A DNA stretch of 18,107 bases from Hydrogenimonas sp. (GTDB lineage: Bacteria > Campylobacterota > Campylobacteria > Campylobacterales > Hydrogenimonadaceae). Within the stretch, counting starts at the first letter, position 1. Each line of letters begins with the position of its first letter. Below the pieces are notes generated by a model, which searched no databases, was not told where the DNA came from, and saw only the letters and a program-made list of their open reading frames with translations. The position numbers and the translations under genes were made by a program. The stretch covers positions 1 through 18,107 of the forward strand of contig NZ_JAOZOZ010000023.1 in NCBI RefSeq assembly GCF_029933015.1, read 5' to 3'. Shown in pieces: positions 9,081 to 16,080 of the stretch.

Positions 9081-11014
9081 GTCTCTTCGGCCTTTTTCAC
9101 GGCGATTTCGTAGTTTTCCTCGTCCACCTTCTTCAGATAGACCTCCTCTCCCGACGCGCCGGCTTTCGGAGTGTACTCGAGTTTCACCTGGGGATAGAGC
9201 AGATGGTATTCGATCGTCGTATACTCTTTCCACTCTCCGAGGTTGACGATCTTCGCGTGGACCACCATCTCCTGGTAGGCCAGAAGTCTGCCGCGATTGT
9301 CCTGGAGCCTGTTTTCGACTTTGACGATCTCCTCTTTTCGCTTCCGGATATCTTCCTGCAGTTTCTGGAACTGCTTGATCTTCGCTATGAAGGCGGGGCG
9401 GGGTTTGATGCCGCGTTTTTGATCCTGCACTATTTTCTGCTTGAGGGTATTGACGGCCGATTCGCTCTTTTGGAGGAGTTCCTCTTTCTCCTGAAGCTTT
9501 TCGCGCATCTTCTCCAGCATCTTCTCCAGCTTTTGGGCCTCCTCTTCGAGGGAGAGAATTTCGTTGTGATAGGCTTCGATTTCGGAGGCGTCGATAATCA
9601 GCCTGTTGTTTTCCCCCACCATCTTTCCGATCTGAATATGGGAAACCGCATAGATTTTCGCGTTGGCGCCGAGAATCCGGACATCGACGTTCATCGCCCT
9701 GATTTCACCGCCGATCATCTGGGAGACATTCGCCTCCTTCGCCTCGACGCTGCCACCCTCGATACGTGTGATCTCCGCGGTTCCTTTCGTTTTGAGAGAA
9801 CCTCTGTGGACGTTGATTTTGGCACGGTCCGCGAAAATCTGGCTCGTTTGATGGGTCTGACCGCCTATGACCACCTCTTCGGCCGTCACGACGGCCGCCG
9901 CACCGACGTTGCCCTCCACCTTGATCTCGGTGGCTTCGACTTCGACACCGTTGCCGATGGCCTCTTTCAGCGAATCGCTTTCGTTGATGTGGAGTTTCAC
10001 TTCGGTTTCGACGCCGGCGTCGATGGAACCGGTCTTTTTGAAGCTCACCTCCTCGAGCTCCATCTCGTCCCTGATATCGTAGGTGTTCTCTTTGAAGACC
10101 ACATATCCGCCACGTTTGGCCCGATAGAGAATGGAGGATTCGGTCTCTTCCGTCTCGATATTGTCGCTGACGCGGAATTCGGGTTTGTGGGTACTCTTCG
10201 GTTCTTCGACGGCGACGAACGCTCCCATGCAGTTGCGACCCGGAGTACCCTGTTTCGGTTTGACATATTCGATTATCACTTCACCCTTCTCCACCGCCTG
10301 GATGAAACCGCGTTTGGAGTAGTCGATGCGATCTCCTTGCTGCTTCTCCTCTTTCTCTTTGTAGTGATAGATGAGTGCATCGTCGATCGATGGCTCGGAG
10401 GCGAAGCAGACCGCCACGTCGAAAATGTAGTCTTCGGGGACGATATACTGACCCTGCACCTTCGCTTTGGCCGTGAGGTCGTCCAGTTTCCCATCAATGT
10501 CCAGATCCCACAACCCGATCAGAATGCGGGAACGCACCATCTTTTTGTGGATCAGGTTTTTCATCTTGGCGTTCAGGTCGTCGACCCCTTTGACAATGGA
10601 GCCGCTTTTGATGGTGCAGACGATCCTGTTTTTCTCCCTGTTCGCGGCGATGTGCAGAAGCAGATCTCTCATCCAGGGCTCGTCCCGGTATTTGAGTATC
10701 TCGATCTCGTAATCCTGTTTGACTTCGAAGTTCGGATTGAGCAGGATTTCCGGTTTGTTGAACTTTTCCCAGTCGTTGCCCTCCACCTCGATCCACTCCT
10801 TCTCCTTGCGGTCCATCTTGATGAAGGTTTTGCAGCTGATGATGCGAATGTCGAGTGATTGCGATCCGATTTTGTACTTCAGAGCGGTCTCCTGCAGCGT
10901 CTTCGGCACGTCGGATGTCGTCACGACGACGGGTGTGAACTCCGCAGGTTTGTCGGCCTCTTTCTTCTTCTGTTTCTCTTTGTCGCTCTTGAATACTTTG
11001 TCAAATAGTCCCAT
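9077..11014 (-). CDS. FapA-like DUF342 polymer-forming protein
   Basis: The 645-residue protein begins with a short Lys-rich tail (MGLFDKVFKSDKEKQKKKE) and has an N-terminal domain to about residue 260 containing the FapA-type segment FIQAVEKGEVIIEYVKPKQG and TPGRNCMGAFVAVEEPK. A right-handed beta-helix region at about 300-470 follows, with short Gly/Val repeats such as VEATEIKVEGNVGAAAVVTA and EGGSVEAKEANVSQMIGG. A long coiled coil runs from about 475 to 590 (LEKMLEKMREKLQEKEELLQ). This is the DUF342/FapA architecture. In Vibrio FapA affects flagellar pole assembly; for this group the role is not established. There is no signal peptide, so it is probably cytoplasmic. It is the first gene of the minus-strand unit. 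ATG 11014 follows a weak GTGGA. Confidence 0.88.
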   Translation of the reverse strand: MGLFDKVFKSDKEKQKKKEADKPAEFTPVVVTTSDVPKTLQETALKYKIGSQSLDIRIISCKTFIKMDRKEKEWIEVEGNDWEKFNKPEILLNPNFEVKQDYEIEILKYRDEPWMRDLLLHIAANREKNRIVCTIKSGSIVKGVDDLNAKMKNLIHKKMVRSRILIGLWDLDIDGKLDDLTAKAKVQGQYIVPEDYIFDVAVCFASEPSIDDALIYHYKEKEEKQQGDRIDYSKRGFIQAVEKGEVIIEYVKPKQGTPGRNCMGAFVAVEEPKSTHKPEFRVSDNIETEETESSILYRAKRGGYVVFKENTYDIRDEMELEEVSFKKTGSIDAGVETEVKLHINESDSLKEAIGNGVEVEATEIKVEGNVGAAAVVTAEEVVIGGQTHQTSQIFADRAKINVHRGSLKTKGTAEITRIEGGSVEAKEANVSQMIGGEIRAMNVDVRILGANAKIYAVSHIQIGKMVGENNRLIIDASEIEAYHNEILSLEEEAQKLEKMLEKMREKLQEKEELLQKSESAVNTLKQKIVQDQKRGIKPRPAFIAKIKQFQKLQEDIRKRKEEIVKVENRLQDNRGRLLAYQEMVVHAKIVNLGEWKEYTTIEYHLLYPQVKLEYTPKAGASGEEVYLKKVDEENYEIAVKKAEET

Positions 11015-11113
11015 AATTCCACTTTTGTTGATGCGGTCGGCATAAAAAATATCTCTATTTTAATATAACAATCGTTAAAATAACATCAACTGTCCAAAAG
11101 GCTTGCCCGACCC
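11015..11113. promoter_or_regulatory. AT-rich divergent promoter region with inverted repeat
   Basis: These 99 bp separate the minus-strand unit from murJ and are far more AT-rich than the genes. Two 8-bp arms, TATTTTAA (11056-11063) and TTAAAATA (11075-11082), form a perfect inverted repeat with an 11-base spacer. Each arm contains a TAAAAT that could serve as a -10 box, the left arm reading toward the DUF342 gene and the right arm toward murJ (about 33 bases from its ATG). The symmetry would suit either back-to-back promoters or an operator shared by both units. No good TTGACA-like -35 is visible, as is common in Campylobacterota. Confidence 0.5.
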
Positions 11114-12523
11114 ATGCGTTTGCGTTCCGTTTTCACTACCAGTGCCGGCATTCTCACATCCCGTATTTTCGGTTTCGTCCGCGATCTTCTGATGGCGTCG
11201 ATTCTGGGTGCCAACATCTTTTCGGATATCTTTTTCGTCGCCTTCAAGCTCCCCAACCTTTTCCGCCGGATCTTCGCCGAAGGGGCTTTCGTCCAGAGTT
11301 TCATGCCCACTTTCATCGCATCGCGGCATCGCAGCGTCTTCGCTGTGGCGATACTGATACGATTCTTTCTTTTTCTGATCGCCGCCTCATTGCTCGTGAC
11401 CCTCTTCAGCGAACCGGTCACCCGTCTCATCGCCATCGGATTCGACCAGCAGACCATCGATATGGCCGCCCCGCTGGTGGCCATCAACTTCTACTATCTG
11501 GACCTGATCTTCCTGGTGACCTTTCTCTCCGCACTGCTGCAGTACAGGGAGCACTTCGCGACGACGGCTTTCGGTACGACGCTTCTGAACATATCGATGA
11601 TCACGGCACTGGTGCTCTTTCGTCACGAAGAGCCCTCCTATCTCGTCTATGCCCTCAGTTTCGCCGTACTGGCCGGAGGTGTGCTGCAGCTGCTGCTGCA
11701 TCTGTGGATGATAAGGAAAAAGGGGCTCGACAGACTGCTGGTCGGCGGCTTTGTCTATATGCGGCGCAAAAAGGAGGTCGTCAAAGAGGATATCGACCGT
11801 TTCAGCAGAGCCTTTTTCCCCTCCGTTCTGGGCAACTCGACAGCCCAGATCTCCTCTTTCATCGATACGTGGCTCGCCTCTTTTCTCGTCAGCGGCTCCA
11901 TCAGCTACCTCTTCTACGCCAACCGCCTCTTCCAGCTGCCTCTGGCACTTTTCGCCATCGCCGCCTCGACGGCGCTCTTCCCGACGATAAGCAAGCTTCT
12001 CAAACAGGAGAAAATCGACAAGGCCAAAAAGGAGACGAGAAAGGTCTTCTGGCTGCTCTTCGCGCTGCTGGGAGGAGCTTCCGCCGTCGCCGTGATCCTT
12101 TCGGAGGAGATCGTGAAACTGCTCTTCGAAAGAGGGGCCTTTACCGTAAACGATACAGAAAATACGTCGATGGTACTGGTGATGTATATCGCGGGTCTTC
12201 TGCCTTTCGGGATGGCGAAACTCTTTTCGCTGTGGCTCTACGCCTCGCATCGTCAGAGAGAAGCGGCCGGCATCGCCGCCAGGTCGCTGGGTGTCAACAT
12301 CCTCTTTTCGATTCTCCTGATCGCTCCGATGGCGGCACCCGGGCTCGCCCTGGCCAGCAGCATCAGCGGCTGGGTGCTTCTGTGGCTGACGATGAAGGCG
12401 GTCGGCAGGGAGCTCGTTTTCGATATAATGCACGCGAAATACGCCACATACGCGCTCGTTTTCATCGCGGGTGTGACAGCGATCACATGGACAGTAAAGG
12501 TAATGATAGATGGTTATATTTGA
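11114..12523 (+). CDS. murJ: Lipid II flippase MurJ
   Basis: The 469-residue polytopic membrane protein carries the MurJ (MviN) N-terminus: TTSAGILTSRIFGFVRDLLM and KLPNLFRRIFAEGAFVQSF. The arginines near helices 1 and 2 (SRIFGFVRD, FRRIFAEGAF) correspond to those needed for lipid II transport in E. coli MurJ. Later segments include FFPSVLGNSTAQISSFIDTW and LLFERGAFTVNDT, both family hallmarks. It flips lipid-linked peptidoglycan precursor to the periplasm, the step after MurF/MraY/MurG. The protein is shorter than E. coli MurJ (about 510), as usual in this group. ATG 11114 has only a weak SD (AAAAGG, 12 bases away). It overlaps cysS by 14 bp. Confidence 0.96.
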   Translation: MRLRSVFTTSAGILTSRIFGFVRDLLMASILGANIFSDIFFVAFKLPNLFRRIFAEGAFVQSFMPTFIASRHRSVFAVAILIRFFLFLIAASLLVTLFSEPVTRLIAIGFDQQTIDMAAPLVAINFYYLDLIFLVTFLSALLQYREHFATTAFGTTLLNISMITALVLFRHEEPSYLVYALSFAVLAGGVLQLLLHLWMIRKKGLDRLLVGGFVYMRRKKEVVKEDIDRFSRAFFPSVLGNSTAQISSFIDTWLASFLVSGSISYLFYANRLFQLPLALFAIAASTALFPTISKLLKQEKIDKAKKETRKVFWLLFALLGGASAVAVILSEEIVKLLFERGAFTVNDTENTSMVLVMYIAGLLPFGMAKLFSLWLYASHRQREAAGIAARSLGVNILFSILLIAPMAAPGLALASSISGWVLLWLTMKAVGRELVFDIMHAKYATYALVFIAGVTAITWTVKVMIDGYI

Positions 12524-13913
12524 TTCCGTAAAGAAAGAAAAAGTGAAATTCGAACCGATCCGGGACAAAGAGGTGCGAATGTATGTCTGCGGTCCGACGG
12601 TCTACGACGACGCCCATCTGGGCCATGCCAGAAGCGCCATCGCTTTCGATCTGCTCCGCAGGACACTCAAGGCGCTCGGTTACAAAGTGACCTTTGCCAG
12701 AAACTTTACCGACATCGACGACAAGATCATCAAAAAATCTCTCGAAACGGGCCAGCCGATCGAAGCGATCACGAAAAAATACACCGAGCGCTATCTCGAC
12801 GACATGCATGCGCTGGGGGTTCTCGACGCCGACATTTCGCCCCGGGCCACCACCTCTTTGAACGCCATCATCGAAATGGTCTCCAAGATCATGGACAACG
12901 GCTGCGCCTACCAAAGCGAAGACGGTACGGTCTGGTTCGACACCTCCAAAGATCCCGAGTACTGCTCCCTCTCGCACCGCTGCGGTGACGAAGAGGAGAC
13001 CCAGGCGAGAATCGAACACGAAGAGGGCAAGCGCCACCCGCGGGATTTCGCGCTCTGGAAAGCGTGCAAGGAGGAGGATGTCTGCTACGATTCACCTTTT
13101 GGCAGAGGGCGGCCGGGCTGGCACATCGAGTGTTCGGCGATGATCGACAGCTATCTGGCCTACAAAGACGAAGAGTACGCCATCGACATCCACGGCGGCG
13201 GTGCCGATCTCTTTTTCCCCCACCACGAAAACGAAGCGGCCCAGACCCGGTGCGCGACCCATCAGAAACTGGCCAAATACTGGATGCACAACGGATTCGT
13301 CAACATCAACGGCGAAAAGATGAGCAAAAGCCTGGGCAACAGCTTCTTCGTCAAGGACGCTCTGAAATCCTACGACGGAGAGATCCTGCGCTACTATCTC
13401 ATCGGTACCCACTACCGGGCCAACTTCAATTTCAACGAAGAGGATCTCCTCTCCTCCAAGAAGCGGCTCGACAAGATCTACCGTCTGAAAAAGCGGATCT
13501 ACGGGGCGAAAAAGACGGAAGCGGACAAGAACTTCCAAAAGGAGGTCCTCGACGCGCTGGCGGACGATCTGAACATCTCCAAAGCGCTGGCGGCGGTGGA
13601 CGAGATGACCGCCCGGGCCAACGAATACCTCGACACCAACCCCAAAGACAAGGCCTTCAAACAGAAGACGATGGCCAACATCGAATGGGTGAACGAAGTG
13701 ATGGGCTTCGGCGGCAAGGATGCCTACCGGTACTTCCAGCTCGGTATGAGCGACGAGGAGATCGCCCATATCAACGAACTGATAGAGGCAAGAAACGTCG
13801 CCAAGAAGGCCAAAGATTTCGAAACGGCCGACGCGATACGGGCGGAGCTGACGGACATGGGCATCCAGCTGATGGACACGCCCCAGGGGACGGTCTGGGA
13901 AAAAGCGGAGTAG
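12510..13913 (+). CDS. cysS: Cysteinyl-tRNA synthetase
   Basis: The 467-residue class I aminoacyl-tRNA synthetase shows the HIGH-type motif HLGH (36-39) following MYVCGPTVYDDA (zinc ligand C27), a second zinc ligand C208 in GWHIECSAM, HHENEAAQ with further zinc ligands, and KMSKS at 270-274. The C-terminal LIEARNVAKKAKDFETADAIR is the anticodon-binding helix. It charges tRNA-Cys and is essential. ATG 12510 lies inside the end of murJ (14-bp overlap), with AAAGG about nine bases upstream; this suggests coupled translation. The murJ-cysS order is, from memory, conserved in the group. Confidence 0.98.
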   Translation: MVIFDSVKKEKVKFEPIRDKEVRMYVCGPTVYDDAHLGHARSAIAFDLLRRTLKALGYKVTFARNFTDIDDKIIKKSLETGQPIEAITKKYTERYLDDMHALGVLDADISPRATTSLNAIIEMVSKIMDNGCAYQSEDGTVWFDTSKDPEYCSLSHRCGDEEETQARIEHEEGKRHPRDFALWKACKEEDVCYDSPFGRGRPGWHIECSAMIDSYLAYKDEEYAIDIHGGGADLFFPHHENEAAQTRCATHQKLAKYWMHNGFVNINGEKMSKSLGNSFFVKDALKSYDGEILRYYLIGTHYRANFNFNEEDLLSSKKRLDKIYRLKKRIYGAKKTEADKNFQKEVLDALADDLNISKALAAVDEMTARANEYLDTNPKDKAFKQKTMANIEWVNEVMGFGGKDAYRYFQLGMSDEEIAHINELIEARNVAKKAKDFETADAIRAELTDMGIQLMDTPQGTVWEKAE

Positions 13914-13919
13914 CCGACC

Positions 13920-15413
13920 GTGGCGATCCTTTTCCGTCTCGTTTTGACGACGGCTCTGTTTCTGTCGGCTCTCTACAGTGAAAACGGAGTCTTCTTCGAC
14001 GTTTCGATGGCCTCTCCCGACAGAGGCGGAAAATGGATCGAAAACGGTGAACTCACCCCTGCGGCCTACGAACTTCTGACAGCCATCCGCACCGACACGA
14101 CGATACTGTGTGACAAAAAACGTTATGGGCTTGCCCGAATCGACCGCTATGCGGAAAGGATCGGTTTCGATCCCGAAGCGCGAACGGACCTGGACACCAT
14201 TTTTTCGGATATCGAAGCCCTCTATCGCCACGACAGACAAGAGGGATGCTTCGATCCCTATGCGATCTTTCCCGACCAGATCGGTATCGAAAAAAGAGAG
14301 AATAACGAAACCTCCCGACACGTCAACGTCCTGCTGAAAAGACTCGAAAAAGCGCTGCACTTCTACGAAACGATCGACAAAAACGGCGGCTGGAACATCG
14401 TGAAGGCTGACTTTCGACTTCTGAAAGAGGGGCAGAGCCATCGGGCCGTGCCGGCGATCAAAGCCAGACTGCACGTCACGGGCGACTACAATCTCACGGC
14501 GGACCTGAACGAAACCTACGGTCCCGATCTGGCAGAAGCGGTCAGGATCTTTCAGGCCAGACACGGGCTGAAAGCCGACGGTATCGTCGGTCCCAGAACG
14601 GTGGAGGCACTCAATATCCCCGTGACGGAAAAGATCGAAAAGATCAGGCTCAACATCGAGCGGCTCCGTTGGCTCACGGACGGAAACGGCGATTTCGTCG
14701 CAGCCAACATTCCCGACTACTCTCTGACACTCTACCGGCAGGAGCGGCCCGTTTTGACGATGAAGACCGTCGTGGGGCGAAGAGACCGGCCGACGCCGAT
14801 GCTCTCGGACACGCTCACCTACGCCGTCCTCAACCCCTACTGGCGGGCGCCGAAGACGATCGTCGAGGAGGATATTCTCCCGAAACTCAGGGCGGGCGCT
14901 TTCGACTATCTCGACCGAGTCGGCATCGTGGCCGTCGAAGCGGCCGACGGTAACGTGACGGTCGACCTGCGCAGTGTCGACTGGCATCGCTACGAGAGTG
15001 AAAACATCCCCTATATCTTTCTGCAGAAACCGGGGCCGCACAACTATCTTGGATTCGTCAAATTCATGTTCCCCAACGATTTCGACGTCTATATCCACGA
15101 CACCTCCCACGACGAACTCTTCGAGGAGAGCGACCGGGCGAGGAGCTCGGGATGCATCCGTGTCGAAAAACCTCTGGAGCTTTTCCACGCGCTCTTCAAT
15201 CCCCACGGCGACAACGGCTGGCGCTACAAGAAGATCGTCAGGGAGTTGATGAAAAGAGAGGAGAAGCTCGTAGGTCTGCCCGATCCCCTGCCGGTCTACA
15301 TCCTCTATATGACGGCCTATGTGGACGAGAACGACAGAGTACGTTTTCTTCCCGACATTTACGGTTACGACCGGCAGATGGAGGAGTGTCTGAAGAGTTT
15401 AAACGAATATTAA
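13920..15413 (+). CDS. L,D-transpeptidase of LdtD/YcbB type
   Basis: The 497-residue protein has a signal peptide (about 1-20, ILFRLVLTTALFLSALYS), a linker, a peptidoglycan-binding domain around 175-235 (AVRIFQARHGLKADGIVGPR, TVEALN), and a C-terminal YkuD catalytic domain. Catalytic residues are H393 (YIHDTSH) and C412 (RSSGCIRV); LSDTLTYAVLNPYWRAPKTI is typical of the LdtD/YcbB branch. Such enzymes form 3-3 (meso-DAP to meso-DAP) cross-links in the periplasm, or attach lipoproteins in other branches. The start is GTG 13920, six bases after the cysS stop, with GGAG nine bases upstream. The DUF882 gene that follows repeats the E. coli ycbB-ycbK pairing. Confidence 0.93.
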   Translation: MAILFRLVLTTALFLSALYSENGVFFDVSMASPDRGGKWIENGELTPAAYELLTAIRTDTTILCDKKRYGLARIDRYAERIGFDPEARTDLDTIFSDIEALYRHDRQEGCFDPYAIFPDQIGIEKRENNETSRHVNVLLKRLEKALHFYETIDKNGGWNIVKADFRLLKEGQSHRAVPAIKARLHVTGDYNLTADLNETYGPDLAEAVRIFQARHGLKADGIVGPRTVEALNIPVTEKIEKIRLNIERLRWLTDGNGDFVAANIPDYSLTLYRQERPVLTMKTVVGRRDRPTPMLSDTLTYAVLNPYWRAPKTIVEEDILPKLRAGAFDYLDRVGIVAVEAADGNVTVDLRSVDWHRYESENIPYIFLQKPGPHNYLGFVKFMFPNDFDVYIHDTSHDELFEESDRARSSGCIRVEKPLELFHALFNPHGDNGWRYKKIVRELMKREEKLVGLPDPLPVYILYMTAYVDENDRVRFLPDIYGYDRQMEECLKSLNEY

Positions 15414-15499
15414 CGACAGGGGCAAAAAGCGTACCGTCTGGTAAAATAGATGGAAATATCTGACGATATTCTCAAAAAGAGAGAAAAAACGGTAACGAA
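15414..15499 (+). promoter_or_regulatory. Short intergenic region, possible promoter for the DUF882 gene
   Basis: The 86-bp gap contains GGTAAAATA (15440-15448), a possible -10 box about 50 bases before the next start, and a 6-bp inverted repeat AATATC/GATATT (15455-15460, 15465-15470) with a 4-base loop. Upstream of the start codon there is only a weak purine-rich run (AAAGAGAGAAAAAACGG). There is no convincing terminator after the transpeptidase gene, so read-through is likely. Confidence 0.35.
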
Positions 15500-16039
15500 A
15501 TGACACGAAGAGATTTTATAAAAAGAGGCGGCGGTCTGCTGGCGGTCTGCGCCTTCCCCAATGTCATACTGGCCGACAGCGCCGTGAAACGGCAGGAAAA
15601 AAGGCTCTCGCTCTACAACATCCATACCGGAGAGATGGAAAAAGCGACCTTCTGGGCCGACGGTGAGTATGTCGCCGAGGAGCTCGAACGTCTCGACAGA
15701 CTGCTTCGCGACTACCGTACCGGCGATATTCACACGATGGACAGAAGGCTTTTCGATCTGCTCCACGATATCGAAAGCCACTTCGGGACCGCGCACAAAC
15801 CTTTCCATATCATCTCGGGCTACCGCTCCCCAAAAACCAACGAGATGCTTCGAAAACACTCCCGAGGCGTCGCGAAACAGAGTCTGCACATGAAGGGACA
15901 GGCCATCGACATCAACCTGCCGGGTGTGGAGCTCGCGCAGCTGCGTCTGGCGGCCCGCCGGCTTCGCCGCGGCGGTGTCGGATACTACCCGAAATCGGGC
16001 TTCGTCCATGTCGATACGGGGCGCGTCCGCTACTGGTAA
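15500..16039 (+). CDS. MepK-like DUF882 murein endopeptidase
   Basis: The 179-residue protein opens with TRRDFIKRGGGLLAVCAFPN, a twin-arginine (Tat) signal (RRDFIK) like that of E. coli YcbK. The M15-type zinc peptidase core follows: HIISGYRSPKTNEMLR, then LHMKGQAIDI with H130 and D137 as metal ligands, and GFVHVDTG with H170. MepK cuts the 3-3 cross-links produced by L,D-transpeptidases and is exported by Tat. Its position directly after an LdtD-type gene fits that pairing. The length matches the family (about 180). The substrate preference is inferred from the family and context. Confidence 0.92.
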   Translation: MTRRDFIKRGGGLLAVCAFPNVILADSAVKRQEKRLSLYNIHTGEMEKATFWADGEYVAEELERLDRLLRDYRTGDIHTMDRRLFDLLHDIESHFGTAHKPFHIISGYRSPKTNEMLRKHSRGVAKQSLHMKGQAIDINLPGVELAQLRLAARRLRRGGVGYYPKSGFVHVDTGRVRYW

Positions 16040-16044
16040 GCCCG

Positions 16045-16070
16045 GCGTCTCAAAGACGCATAGGGTTTTT
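16045..16070 (+). terminator. Rho-independent terminator candidate after the DUF882 gene
   Basis: A perfect 6-bp stem GCGTCT (16045-16050) and AGACGC (16054-16059) with a 3-base CAA loop is followed after ATAGGG by five T residues (16066-16070). It ends the plus-strand murJ unit in the 41-bp gap between convergent genes. On the minus strand the stem has no following T run. The loop is short and the T run displaced, so I hold it loosely. Confidence 0.5.
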
Positions 16071-16080
16071 AGAGGTGCCC

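Noticed and set aside
8517..9233. Longer 238-residue form of RuvA
   Set aside because: The extra N-terminal residues read the DUF342 gene out of frame; ATG 9080 gives the canonical RuvA start and an ATGA overlap.
13092..15206. 704-codon open frame on the minus strand across cysS and the L,D-transpeptidase gene
   Set aside because: It is antisense to two genes with clear catalytic motifs, shows no recognisable domain, and results from the GC-rich codon bias that leaves the opposite frame open.
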